In this document: in pieces, positions 35,987 to 45,204 of the stretch
How positions within the stretch are numbered: the first letter of the stretch is position 1
How the letters are laid out: each line of letters starts with the position of its first letter
Translations under genes and position numbers: made by a program
From: Verminephrobacter eiseniae EF01-2
Lineage (GTDB): Bacteria; Pseudomonadota; Gammaproteobacteria; Burkholderiales; Burkholderiaceae_C
Assembly (NCBI RefSeq): GCF_000015565.1
Contig: NC_008786.1
Location: forward strand, 558,001-622,000
Length of the DNA: 64,000 bases
Reading direction: 5' to 3'
Notes under the pieces: model-generated
Database searches by the model: none
The model's input: only the letters and a program-made list of their open reading frames with translations
Told to the model about the DNA's origin: nothing

Positions 35987-36808
35987 ATGCGCATCAAGTT
36001 CTGGCTCGGCTCGGCCATCGTCGGCCTGACGGTTCTGCTCGGACCGGTGGCCGCCATGTTCGCCCCGCAGGACCCGCGCACCTGGCAGACCTACCCGAGA
36101 AACCTGGGGCCATCGCTCGATCATTTCCTCGGCACCACGGCCCTCGGGCAGGACATCTTCTGGCTGCTGAGCTGGTCGGTGCGCAACTCCTTGCTGCTCG
36201 GCGTGACGGTCGGCGCGTTGGCGACCATCATCGGTGTCGCTGCCGGTCTGGTTGCGGGCTACCGTGGCGGGCTGTCCGACCGGGTACTGTCTTTCTTGAT
36301 GGATGGGCTGATCGTCATTCCGAGCCTGCCGCTGCTGATCCTTTTGTCGGCGCTGTCCAAGGGGCAGGCGTCGATGGCCGTTCTGGGTGGCATGTTGGTG
36401 CTCTTCAATTGGCCGTTCCCGGCGCGCCAAGTGCGCTCTGTCGCGCTTTCGCTGCGCGAGCGCGACTTCGTCAGTCTGGCGTGGTTCTCGGGCGAAAGCC
36501 TGCTGCGCATCGTGCGTTGGCAGTTGTTTCCGTACCTGCGCAACTGGGCCGTCGCCAACTTCATCAACACCATTTTGGTCGTCATCGCCGTCGAGTCGAG
36601 CCTGGCGTTTCTGGGCCTGTCCAACGATGCGATACCAACGCTCGGCACGATGATTTATTGGGCCTTGAAGTACCAGGCGCTGTTTGCCGGGCGGTGGTAC
36701 TGGATCGTGCCGCCGATCCTGGCGGTGATCCTGATCTTTGTCGGCCTGTTCCTGTTTTCCAATTCGCTGACGGATCGTCTGCGCAAACACCCGGGAGCCG
36801 CGCTGTGA
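35987..36808 (+). CDS. ABC transporter permease, DppC/OppC type
   Basis: A 273-residue partner permease. FLGTTALGQDIFWLLSWSVRNSLLLG is the typical DppC start of the transport domain (GTD..GRD..SR..YG in relatives). The EAA loop is in RERDFVSLAWFSGESLLRIV. The stop overlaps the GTG start of the ATPase gene (GTGA at 36805-36808), so expression is coupled. Confidence 0.9.
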   Translation: MRIKFWLGSAIVGLTVLLGPVAAMFAPQDPRTWQTYPRNLGPSLDHFLGTTALGQDIFWLLSWSVRNSLLLGVTVGALATIIGVAAGLVAGYRGGLSDRVLSFLMDGLIVIPSLPLLILLSALSKGQASMAVLGGMLVLFNWPFPARQVRSVALSLRERDFVSLAWFSGESLLRIVRWQLFPYLRNWAVANFINTILVVIAVESSLAFLGLSNDAIPTLGTMIYWALKYQALFAGRWYWIVPPILAVILIFVGLFLFSNSLTDRLRKHPGAAL

Positions 36809-37761
36809 TCAGCGTCGACAATGTCGTGGCCGGCTACCGCACACCCGGCGGCTTGCTGCGCGCCGTCGACGGGGTGAGCCTGCAAGTGCGCGATGGCGAA
36901 ATCCTTGGCATCGCCGGCGAATCGGGCTGCGGCAAATCGACCTTGCTCAAACTCCTGTACGGCAGCTTTTCCGACGGCCTGGAGATCTTCTCCGGCAGCA
37001 TCACCTGGCGCGACCGCGAGGGCACCCGGACCTTGGACGTCAAGGACTTCCACCGGCATTGGTGGAGCCTGTTCTCCTACGTGCCGCAAGGCTCGATGAG
37101 CGCGATGAACATGCTGATGAAAATTGGCGCGCAGATGATCGATGCCGGCAGCGCCCATGGCGTGATCGACCGCACGGCGCGCGCCGCCCGCATCCGCAGC
37201 ACGCTGGCCGAACTGGATCTGCCCGAAGAGGTGCTGGGGCTGTACCCGCACCAGTTGTCCGGCGGCATGAGGCAGCGGGTGCTGATCGGTCTTGCGACCT
37301 ATGTCGACCCCGAGGTGATCCTCGCCGATGAGCCGACCACGGCGCTGGATGTCGTGGTGCAAAGACAAATCCTGGAAAACCTGGTGCGGCTGCAGCGGGC
37401 CAGGCAAAACAGCATCGTCATCGTCTCGCACGATCTGGGGCTGCACTACCAGGTCGCCGATCAGGTCGCGATCCTCTATGCAGGCCGGCTGGTGGAGCTC
37501 GGCAGCGCGCAGAACGTGCTGCGCAATCCGCAGCATCCTTATACCCGGGGCCTGGTCGGGGCCTTGCCACGGCTTGGCGACCAACTGCCGCGCCAGGGCA
37601 TCGATGGCCGGCCGCCCTCGTTGCTCGATCTCCCCGGGGGCTGCCGCTTCCTGCCGCGCTGCGCCAAGGCGCTTGCGTCCTGCGCACAAGCGCAGCCAGC
37701 GCTCAGCCCGGTCGGCCCCGGGTGGTTGGCCGCCTGCCATCGGCTCGGGGAGTGCCGCTGA
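36805..37761 (+). CDS. ABC transporter ATP-binding protein, DppD/OppD type
   Basis: A 318-residue ATPase. GTG 36805 was chosen because it overlaps the permease stop and gives VISVDNVVAGYRTPGG at the start; longer frames upstream are shadows. Walker A is GESGCGKST (38-46), the signature is LSGGMRQRV and Walker B is VILADEPTTALD. The C-terminus has the oligopeptide-transporter domain HPYTRGLVGALPRLG and the four-cysteine FLPRCAKALASCAQ pattern. It pairs with the next ATPase. Confidence 0.92.
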   Translation: MISVDNVVAGYRTPGGLLRAVDGVSLQVRDGEILGIAGESGCGKSTLLKLLYGSFSDGLEIFSGSITWRDREGTRTLDVKDFHRHWWSLFSYVPQGSMSAMNMLMKIGAQMIDAGSAHGVIDRTARAARIRSTLAELDLPEEVLGLYPHQLSGGMRQRVLIGLATYVDPEVILADEPTTALDVVVQRQILENLVRLQRARQNSIVIVSHDLGLHYQVADQVAILYAGRLVELGSAQNVLRNPQHPYTRGLVGALPRLGDQLPRQGIDGRPPSLLDLPGGCRFLPRCAKALASCAQAQPALSPVGPGWLAACHRLGECR

Positions 37762-38585
37762 TGGGCAGCGCGCCGCCAATCCTTGCGATCGATGGGCTGC
37801 AAAAGACCTATGGCCGTGGCGGCCTGTTCGGCCAGAACGCCGGGCGGCGCGCGTTGGACGGCGTGTCGATGGTGCTCGACGGCGGCGGCGGACAAATCCT
37901 GGCCGTGGTCGGCGAATCGGGCAGCGGCAAGACGACGCTGGCCAGAATCATCCTGCGCCTGGTCAAGGCCGATGCCGGAACCGTGCGCATCGCCGGCGAG
38001 CCTGTCGTCGGCAGGCCGGACGGGACGGTCGACGACCAGCGCCTGCGCCAACTGGTGCAACCGATTTTCCAGAACCCGTTCGAGACCTTCAGCCTGCATC
38101 TGCCGGTCGACCAATACCTGATCCGCACGGCCATCAATCTGGGCGATGCAGCAACGGCACGCAACCCGGAGCCGGCGATTTCGGCGGCGCTGTCCGCCGT
38201 CGGCCTGCGCCGGGAGCAACTGCTTGGCAAGGGCATCCGTTCGTTCTCGGGCGGCGAACTCCAGCGCATCTCGATTGCCCGGGCGCTGATCGCCAAGCCC
38301 CGGCTGATCGTCGCCGACGAGCCGGTCAGCATGGTCGATGCGTCGCTGCGCATGACGATCGTGAATCTGTTCCGGCAACTGAGCCGGGAGCGCGGCGTGG
38401 CTTTCGTCTACATCACGCACGACCTGAGCACCGCCTGCTACCTTTCCGACCGGATGGCGATCATGCGCCACGGGCAAGTCGTCGAATTCGGCCGTCCCGA
38501 AGCCATCCTCGCGGCCCCCGACAGCGCCTACACCAAGGCGCTGATGGCGGCCATCCCGACGCTCGATCGCCGCTGGATCGACTGA
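37761..38585 (+). CDS. ABC transporter ATP-binding protein, DppF/OppF type
   Basis: A 274-residue second ATPase. ATG 37761 shares a base with the preceding stop (TGATG). Walker A is GESGSGKTT, then QPIFQNPFETF (Q-loop), FSGGELQRISIARAL (signature) and LIVADEPVSMVD (Walker B). Together with the DppD-type protein it energises the importer. The C-terminal oligopeptide domain is short. Confidence 0.92.
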   Translation: MGSAPPILAIDGLQKTYGRGGLFGQNAGRRALDGVSMVLDGGGGQILAVVGESGSGKTTLARIILRLVKADAGTVRIAGEPVVGRPDGTVDDQRLRQLVQPIFQNPFETFSLHLPVDQYLIRTAINLGDAATARNPEPAISAALSAVGLRREQLLGKGIRSFSGGELQRISIARALIAKPRLIVADEPVSMVDASLRMTIVNLFRQLSRERGVAFVYITHDLSTACYLSDRMAIMRHGQVVEFGRPEAILAAPDSAYTKALMAAIPTLDRRWID

Positions 38586-38618
38586 CCGCCACACCCCAAG
38601 CCCCAGGAGACATCCGCC

Positions 38619-40499
38619 ATGAAGCGACTCATTCACGCGAGCATCGCGCTGTGCATTGCATGCGCAGCCAACACCCCGGCGCTGGCCGAAAACATGACCG
38701 ATGTCGGAACGCCGCGCAAGGAAACCCTGGTGGTCGACATCCTCACGGGCCGGGTTGGCAACCCCAAGCGCATGAACCCCTATCTCGAAGGCAACAGCCT
38801 GGTTCAGGGATTGCACCAGCTCGGCTACAGCAACCTGTGGGAGATAGATACCGTCAAGGGCGTCCAGTACCCGGCGCTGGCCGCCACCATGCCCGAGGCC
38901 ATCGATGGCAAGAACACCCGCTGGCGCTTCAAGGTGCGCAAGGGGCTGGCGTGGAGCGACGGCGTGCCATTCAGCGCCGCCGACGTGGCCTATACCGCGC
39001 AGATGATCATCGGCAACCCCAAGCTGCCCTACAACCGCTTCCTGGAAAAGAACATCAAGAGCATCCAGGCGATCGACGCAGAAACGGTGGAACTGGAGAC
39101 GCTCAGTGCGATGCCGAAAATCGCCTACATGTTCGGTTCCGTGATCTTCGGCAACGGCTTTCGCGTGCTGCCCAAGCATGTCTGGGAAAAGGTCGATCCG
39201 GCGACGTTCGCCAACTTCCCGCCGGTGACCATCGGCCCGTACAAGCTCAAGGAGGTGGACGACAACGGTTTTTGGTTCCTGTGGGAGAAGCGGGCCGACT
39301 GGCAAAAGACCGACGCCGGACAAATCGTCGGCGAGCCCAAGCCAAAGTACGTCCTGTTTCGCTCCTACGGCACGGAAGAAAAGCGGATCATGGCAATGGC
39401 CCGGAACGACATCGATGTGCTGACCGACATCACGCCCGAAGGCTTGGACATCCTGCGGCAAAGGAATGCCAAGGTGAAGTCCTGGTACGACGCCTTCCCC
39501 TGGGCCGCCCTGGACGACCCCTGCGAGCGGGGCATCTCGTTCAACACCTCGAGCGCCCCCTACGACCAATGGCAGGTGCGCTGGGCGCTGGCGCTGGCGA
39601 CCCGGATCGACAACGTCAGCATCGCGACATTCTCCGGGATGATGCGCGCCTCGCCGCTGCATGCGCCGCCGATCTCGATCCTGATGAAAACCTACCACGA
39701 GCCGATGCTGCCATGGCTCAAGGGCTTTGCGCTGCCGGACGGCTACAAGCCTTTCGATTCCGAATTCGCCATCCGGATGGGCAAGCGCCTGGCCGCCGAA
39801 AAGATACCGGGCCTGCCGACGGGCGACGCCGAACTACGCAAGCTGTTTGGCGTCGGCTGGTGGAAGTTCGACCCTGCGAAGGCCGCCGCACTGCTGCAAA
39901 GCGTGGGCTTTCGCAAGGCCGACGCCGGATGGCTGCTGCCCGATGGCAAGCCCTGGAAGATGACGATCAACGCGCCGGCCGACTTCGAGATCCAGTCCCA
40001 GCGCCTGGCCTTCGCCGTGGCCAATGAATGGAAGAAATTCGGCATCGATGTCAATGTGCAGCAGCAGCAAGGCGGCGTTTTCACCACCGAGTACGCCTCC
40101 GGCAACTTCCAGGCCGGCGCCTACTGGAACCAGACCTGCGCGATCGGCCCCGATCTGTGGGTTCGACTGGAATGGTGGCACGAAAAGTACGTCAGCCCCA
40201 ACGGTCAACCGGCCGCGTTCAACCGCGAACGCTACACGAACCCGAGCCTGAGCCACACCATCGACCAGATGGCGATTTTGCAGCCGACAGACCCGAAGAA
40301 TGTGGAACTGGGCACGGCGCTGTTGAAGGAACTGGTGGCCGGCATGCCCGTCATCCCGATGTTCGGCACGTCCAAGTTCGTGCCGGTCAACACCACGTAC
40401 TGGAGCAACTTTCCTTCTGCCAGCAACTACTATGAAGGGCCTTGGTGGTGGTGGTCGAACTTCAAGTACATCGTCGCCAGACTCAGGCCGGCGCCATGA
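38619..40499 (+). CDS. ABC transporter substrate-binding protein (family 5, DppA/OppA-like)
   Basis: A 626-residue periplasmic protein, long for a dipeptide binder and in the range of sugar-binding family 5 proteins. The signal peptide is MKRLIHASIALCIACAANTPALA. The SBP_bac_5 signature appears in RWRFKVRKGLAWSDGVPFSAADVAYT (given here as its core), and the C-terminal half contains many tryptophans (EWWHEKY, GPWWWWSNF), as common in carbohydrate binders. It is last in the GH172 operon, 33 bp after the ATPase. A furanoside oligosaccharide is the inferred ligand. Confidence 0.88.
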   Translation: MKRLIHASIALCIACAANTPALAENMTDVGTPRKETLVVDILTGRVGNPKRMNPYLEGNSLVQGLHQLGYSNLWEIDTVKGVQYPALAATMPEAIDGKNTRWRFKVRKGLAWSDGVPFSAADVAYTAQMIIGNPKLPYNRFLEKNIKSIQAIDAETVELETLSAMPKIAYMFGSVIFGNGFRVLPKHVWEKVDPATFANFPPVTIGPYKLKEVDDNGFWFLWEKRADWQKTDAGQIVGEPKPKYVLFRSYGTEEKRIMAMARNDIDVLTDITPEGLDILRQRNAKVKSWYDAFPWAALDDPCERGISFNTSSAPYDQWQVRWALALATRIDNVSIATFSGMMRASPLHAPPISILMKTYHEPMLPWLKGFALPDGYKPFDSEFAIRMGKRLAAEKIPGLPTGDAELRKLFGVGWWKFDPAKAAALLQSVGFRKADAGWLLPDGKPWKMTINAPADFEIQSQRLAFAVANEWKKFGIDVNVQQQQGGVFTTEYASGNFQAGAYWNQTCAIGPDLWVRLEWWHEKYVSPNGQPAAFNRERYTNPSLSHTIDQMAILQPTDPKNVELGTALLKELVAGMPVIPMFGTSKFVPVNTTYWSNFPSASNYYEGPWWWWSNFKYIVARLRPAP

Positions 40500-40601
40500 A
40501 CCAGCGTCACAATAGGGCATGACCCGGACCATGGCCCCGCTGCCGACGACGCAACTGCCGTGCGCCGTGCCCGCCGTGCAGTCCCGCCAGGGCAGCGCGC
40601 G

Positions 40602-41525
40602 ATGAGGCCGAAGGCCGGGCGCGCCCGGGCCGTCCCGGCCGTCCCGGACATGCTTGCCGGGCCGTTGCCGCTGCGGCCCGGGCAATCGGTGGAGTTGCTC
40701 AAGGAACTGCATATCCTGACCCCCGAGGGGCGCCTGAACCAGGACTCGCGGCGCAAGCTCAAGCAGGTGCACCACCTGATCCAATTCATCGAGCCGCTGC
40801 TCGCAGAACTGGCGGCCGAAGGCGCCGGACTCACGCTGGCCGACCACGGCGCCGGCAAGTCGTACCTGGGGTTCATCCTCTACGACCTGTGCTTCAAGGC
40901 CCTGGGGCAGGGCCATATCTATGGCGTCGAGACCCGCGCAGAACTGGTGCAAAAGTCGCGCCTGCTGGCGCAAAAGCTGGGTTTCGGGCGCATGTCATTC
41001 CTCGATCTGTCGGTGGCCGACGCCACCGTTGCCGACGGCTTGCCGGCGCACATCGATGTGGTCACGGCTTTGCATGCCTGCGATACCGCCACCGACGATG
41101 CGATTGCCTTCGGTCTGCACAAGAACGCCCGCGCCATGGTGCTGGTGCCTTGCTGCCAGGCGGAAATGGCGGCCTGCCTGCGCCGCGACAAAGCCCTGCA
41201 ACTGGCGCGCACAGCGCTGGCCGAGTTATGGCGCCACCCCTTGCATGCCCGCGAGTTCGGCGGCCATGTCACCAATGTGCTGCGTTGCCTGTACCTGCAA
41301 GCCAGTGGCTACCAGGTGACGGTGACAGAACTGGTCGGGTGGGAGGACAGCCTGAAAAATGAGCTGATCATCGCGCGCCATACCGGCCAGAAAAAGCACG
41401 GCGCCGCACAGCGCCTGCGCGCCATCCTGAGTGCGCTCGGATTGGAAGAAGCCTTGGGCGCACGCTTTGGCCTCGACGCCTCGGGCACCCGGCAGGCGCT
41501 TGCCGCGCAGGGCGCTGCGCACTGA
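40602..41525 (+). CDS. Class I SAM-dependent methyltransferase (Methyltransf_32-like)
   Basis: A 307-residue protein from MRPKAGRARA. The SAM loop is TLADHGAGKSYLGFILYD (78-95), followed by VVTALHACDTATDDAI and LVPCCQAEM. This combination is typical of the family that includes METTL25-like RNA methyltransferases, for which bacterial substrates are unknown. An N-terminal basic tail is present. It lies about 100 bp after the ABC operon and may be independent of it. Confidence 0.78.
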   Translation: MRPKAGRARAVPAVPDMLAGPLPLRPGQSVELLKELHILTPEGRLNQDSRRKLKQVHHLIQFIEPLLAELAAEGAGLTLADHGAGKSYLGFILYDLCFKALGQGHIYGVETRAELVQKSRLLAQKLGFGRMSFLDLSVADATVADGLPAHIDVVTALHACDTATDDAIAFGLHKNARAMVLVPCCQAEMAACLRRDKALQLARTALAELWRHPLHAREFGGHVTNVLRCLYLQASGYQVTVTELVGWEDSLKNELIIARHTGQKKHGAAQRLRAILSALGLEEALGARFGLDASGTRQALAAQGAAH

Positions 41526-41566
41526 AAGCCGGCGCCAAAGACGGGCTTTGCGTTAAGGTTCGGCCG

Positions 41567-44089
41567 ATGAACCTGTCTTTTCTACGCCTGGGCTGGCGCA
41601 GCCTGGTCCGGGACCTGCGCGCGGGCGCGCTGCGCTTGCTCATCGTTGCGGTCAGCCTGGCGGTGGCGGCGCTCACGGCGGTGGGCTTTTTTGCCGACCG
41701 GTTGCAGGGCGGCTTGCAGCGCGATGCGCTGCAACTGCTCGGCGGCGATGCCGTGGTGGTCAGCGACCTGCCCACGCCAGCGGCCTTCGTCGAGCGCGCC
41801 CGGGCGCTGGGCTTGCAGTCGGTCACCACGCTGAGTTTTCCGACCATGGGCCGGGCCAGCGACGCGCAGGGTGGCGCCAGCAAACTGGTGGCGCTCAAAA
41901 GCGTGCCCCCGGGCTACCCGCTGCGCGGCAACCTCACGGTGGCCGATGCCCCGGGGGCCGCAGGGCAGAGCACGCGCGCGATTCCTGCGCCCGGCCAGGT
42001 GTGGGTCGATGCGTCGCTGCTGACCGCGCTGAACCTGGCCATCGGCGACACGCTGCTGCTCGGCGACGCGCAACTGCGCATTGCGCGCATCATCGTCATC
42101 GAGCCCGACCGGGGCTCGGGCTTCATCGGCTTTGCCCCGCGCGTGATGATCAACCGGCAGGATCTGCCCGCCACCGGCCTGGTGCAGCCGGCCAGCCGCC
42201 TGAACTATCGCTTTGCGCTGATCGGCCCGGCGCCTGCGGTCGCGGCTTTCAACGCCTGGGCGCTGGCCGAGGCGAAAAAGCCCGGGGTGCATGGGGTGCG
42301 CATGGAGTCGCTGGACAGCGGCCGTCCCGAGATGCGCCAGACGCTCGATCGGGCGCAGCAATTCATGGGCCTGGTGGCGCTGCTGGCGGCGCTGCTGGCG
42401 GCCGTGGCCGTGGCGCTGGCCGCGCGCGGCTTTGCCGCCGGGCAACTGGACGCTGCGGCCATGCTGCGGGTGCTGGGCCAGAGCCAGCGCGCCATTGCCG
42501 GCGCTTACAGCACCGAGTTCGCGCTGCTGGGCCTGCTGGCCAGCGTGCTGGGGGTGGCGCTGGGCTATCTGGTGCACCACGCCTTCGTGCTGCTGCTCGC
42601 CGGCCTGCTCGGCACGAGCCTGCCGCCGCCTGGCCTGTGGCCGGCTGCGTCCGGCCTGGGGCTGGGGCTGACGCTGCTGTTCGCGTTCGGTATGCCGCCG
42701 CTGCTGCAACTGGCCCGGGTGCCGCCGCTGCGCGTGATCCGGCGCGATCTGGGGGGAATCAAACCGGCGTCGCTGGCGGTGCTGGCGCTGGGCCTGGCCG
42801 GCTTTGCCGCCCTGCTGCTGGCCGTCAGCCGCGACCTGCTGCTGGGCCTGATCGCCGTGGGCGGTTTTGCCGGCGCCGCAGCGCTGTTTGCCGGGCTGTC
42901 ATGGCTGGCGGTCAAACTGCTGCGCCACAGCGTGAACGAGGTCAGCGCGCCGCGCTGGCTGGTGCTGGCGACGCGGCAGATCGCGGCGCGCCCGGCCTAT
43001 GCCGTGGTGCAGGTCAGCAGTCTGGCGCTGGGGCTGCTGGCCCTGGTGCTGCTGGTGCTGCTGCGCACCGATCTGATCAGCAGTTGGCGCCAGGCAACCC
43101 CGCCGGATGCGCCCGATCGCTTTGTCATCAACGTACAGCCCGGGCAGTCGGCGGCCTTCCGGCAGGCGCTCGCGGACAGCGGCGTGCTCCGCTACGACTG
43201 GTACCCGATGATCCGCGGCCGGCTGGTGGCCGTGAACGGCCAGGCCGTAGGCCCCGAGCGCTACGCCGACGAGCGCGCCAAGCGCCTGGTCGAGCGCGAA
43301 TTGAACCTCTCCAACACGCTGGAGCAGCCCGCGCACAACCAGATCGTGGCCGGGCAGTGGCGGCCCGGCGAGGCGGGCGCGATCAGCGTCGAGGAGGGCA
43401 TTGCCAAGACCCTGGGCCTGCGGCTGGGCGACCGCCTGCGCTTCGACATCGGCGGCGTGCAGGACGAGGCCCGCATCACCAGCCTGCGCAAGGTCGATTG
43501 GGGTTCGATGCGCGCCAATTTCTTCGTGATGTACCCGGTGGCGCAGCTCGAGGAGAGCCTGCCGCTGACCTATCTGGCGGCCTATCGCGCGCCTGCGGCC
43601 CCGGGCTTCGACAACGCGCTGGTGCGCCAATTTCCCAACATCACCAGCGTCGATATGGGCGCCACCATTGCCCAGGTGCAGCGCGTGCTGGACCAGGTGA
43701 TCCATGCGGTGGAGTTCCTGTTTGCCTTTACGCTGGCCGCCGGGCTGGTGGTGCTGTTTGCCGCCGTCACCGCCACCCGCGAAGAGCGGGCGCGGGAATA
43801 CGCCATCATGCGCGCCGTGGGCGCCAGCGCCCGCTTGCTGCGCCAGGTGCAGCGGGCCGAACTGGCCGGTGTCGGCCTGCTGGCCGGCTTTCTGGCCAGT
43901 GCCGTGGCGCTGGCGCTGGGCTGGGCGCTGGCGCGCTTCGTGTTCGATTTCAGTTGGACCGCCGCACCCTGGGTGCCGCTGGCCGGCGCCGGCGCAGGGG
44001 CCGTGCTGGCGCTGGCTGCGGGCTGGTGGGGCCTGCGCGAAGTGCTGCTGCGCCCGGTGACGGACACGCTGCGCCGCAGCGCTGAATGA
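41567..44089 (+). CDS. FtsX-like ABC transporter permease (COG3127 type)
   Basis: An 840-residue inner-membrane protein with two FtsX-type units: N-terminal helix SLVRDLRAGALRLLIVAVSLAVAALTAVGFF (core shown), a large periplasmic domain, helices around 265-400, a second periplasmic part, and the C-terminal block ATREERAREYAIMRAVGASARLL (core shown), the usual FtsX signature. Relatives (YbbP) work with an ATPase (YbbA) in lysophospholipase or lipoprotein-related export. No ATPase gene is adjacent here. Confidence 0.85.
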   Translation: MNLSFLRLGWRSLVRDLRAGALRLLIVAVSLAVAALTAVGFFADRLQGGLQRDALQLLGGDAVVVSDLPTPAAFVERARALGLQSVTTLSFPTMGRASDAQGGASKLVALKSVPPGYPLRGNLTVADAPGAAGQSTRAIPAPGQVWVDASLLTALNLAIGDTLLLGDAQLRIARIIVIEPDRGSGFIGFAPRVMINRQDLPATGLVQPASRLNYRFALIGPAPAVAAFNAWALAEAKKPGVHGVRMESLDSGRPEMRQTLDRAQQFMGLVALLAALLAAVAVALAARGFAAGQLDAAAMLRVLGQSQRAIAGAYSTEFALLGLLASVLGVALGYLVHHAFVLLLAGLLGTSLPPPGLWPAASGLGLGLTLLFAFGMPPLLQLARVPPLRVIRRDLGGIKPASLAVLALGLAGFAALLLAVSRDLLLGLIAVGGFAGAAALFAGLSWLAVKLLRHSVNEVSAPRWLVLATRQIAARPAYAVVQVSSLALGLLALVLLVLLRTDLISSWRQATPPDAPDRFVINVQPGQSAAFRQALADSGVLRYDWYPMIRGRLVAVNGQAVGPERYADERAKRLVERELNLSNTLEQPAHNQIVAGQWRPGEAGAISVEEGIAKTLGLRLGDRLRFDIGGVQDEARITSLRKVDWGSMRANFFVMYPVAQLEESLPLTYLAAYRAPAAPGFDNALVRQFPNITSVDMGATIAQVQRVLDQVIHAVEFLFAFTLAAGLVVLFAAVTATREERAREYAIMRAVGASARLLRQVQRAELAGVGLLAGFLASAVALALGWALARFVFDFSWTAAPWVPLAGAGAGAVLALAAGWWGLREVLLRPVTDTLRRSAE

Positions 44090-44212
44090 GGCCGCCGGCC
44101 CGAGCGCCTCACTCCATTGCCAAATCGTTCATGCCAGCGAAGGCGCAGCGCAGACAGCACGAATGCGCGGCAAGCGGCGCCGGCAAAGTGCCCGGATGCT
44201 TCAGGAATGGAA

Positions 44213-45178
44213 TCACGGCGCCAGCAGCGCGCAAAAGCGCGCCATGTCGATATTGCCGCCGCTGATCAGCACGCCCACGCGCTGGCCCGCAAGCTGGCTG
44301 CGCAGCGCGTGCGCCGCCGCAAAGCCCAGGCAGCCGGTGGGCTCGACGATGAGCTTCATGCGCTCGGCAAAAAAGCGCATGGCGTCGATCAACTGCTCGT
44401 CGGTCACGGTCAGGATGTCGTCGACATCGCGCCGGATGATGGGGAAGGTGATCTGCCCCAGGTGCTGCGTCTGCGCGCCATCGGCGATCGTCCGGGGGGT
44501 GTCGATGTGCACGATGGCGCCGCTGCGAAACGACTGCTGGCCGTCGTTGCCGGCAGCCGGCTCGACGCCGTAGAGCTTGCACCGGGGCGACAGCGCGCGC
44601 GTGGCCAGGGCCGAGCCTGACAGCAGACCGCCGCCGCCCAGGCAAACGAAAAAGGCATCGAGCGGGCCTACTTCTTCAAACAGTTCCTTGGCGGCCGTGC
44701 CCTGGCCGGCCAGCACATCGGCGTGGTCGTAGGGCGGAATCAGCGTCAGCCCGTCGCGCTCGGCCAGCGCGCGGCTGATCTGCTCGCGGTCTTGCGTGTA
44801 ACGGTCGTACAAGCGCACGCTGGCGCCGTAGCCCTGCGTGGCGGCGATCTTGCTGGCGGGGGCGTCCTGCGGCATCACGATGGTGGCCGGCAGACCCAGC
44901 AGGCGCGCTGCCAGCGCAATGGCCTGCGCATGGTTGCCGGACGAGAACGCGATCACGCCGGCCTGGCGCTGCGCCGCGTCGAACCGGGACAGCGCGTTGA
45001 ACGCGCCCCGGAACTTGAACGCGCCCATGCGTTGCAGGTTCTCGCATTTGAAGAACAGCCGGGCGCCAAAGACTTCGTCGATGCGGCGCGCGGTGAGCAC
45101 CGGAGTGCGGTGCGCATGGCCGGCAATGCGGCCCGCTGCGGCAACGACATCGTCATAGGTGGGCAGGGCAGGGGGCAT
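44213..45178 (-). CDS. Threonine/serine dehydratase (PLP-dependent)
   Basis: A 321-residue fold-type II PLP enzyme. Lys55 in MGAFKFRGAFNAL is the PLP lysine; SSGNHAQA binds the amino-acid carboxylate; CLGGGGLLSG holds the phosphate; ISGGNID is near the C-terminus. There is no C-terminal ACT regulatory domain, so it resembles catabolic or racemase-like threonine dehydratases. Start at ATG 45178 preceded by AACGCCCGCC; a longer frame into the next gene is rejected. Confidence 0.9.
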   Translation of the reverse strand: MPPALPTYDDVVAAAGRIAGHAHRTPVLTARRIDEVFGARLFFKCENLQRMGAFKFRGAFNALSRFDAAQRQAGVIAFSSGNHAQAIALAARLLGLPATIVMPQDAPASKIAATQGYGASVRLYDRYTQDREQISRALAERDGLTLIPPYDHADVLAGQGTAAKELFEEVGPLDAFFVCLGGGGLLSGSALATRALSPRCKLYGVEPAAGNDGQQSFRSGAIVHIDTPRTIADGAQTQHLGQITFPIIRRDVDDILTVTDEQLIDAMRFFAERMKLIVEPTGCLGFAAAHALRSQLAGQRVGVLISGGNIDMARFCALLAP

Positions 45179-45204
45179 GGCGGGCGTTCCTTTGCCGGAT
45201 GGAT

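Noticed and set aside
33778..36081. A 767-codon minus-strand frame over GH172 and the permeases
   Set aside because: Translation is rich in Arg, Gln and His, as antisense of GC-rich genes gives; the plus-strand genes are well supported.
37539..39698. A 719-codon minus-strand frame
   Set aside because: Antisense to the ATPase and binding-protein genes; long antisense frames are expected at this GC content and no motif supports it.
37328..40027. An 899-codon plus-strand frame across the ABC genes
   Set aside because: It runs out of frame through two ATPase genes and the binding protein gene, all of which have clear motifs; its translation is arginine/proline-rich and without family features.
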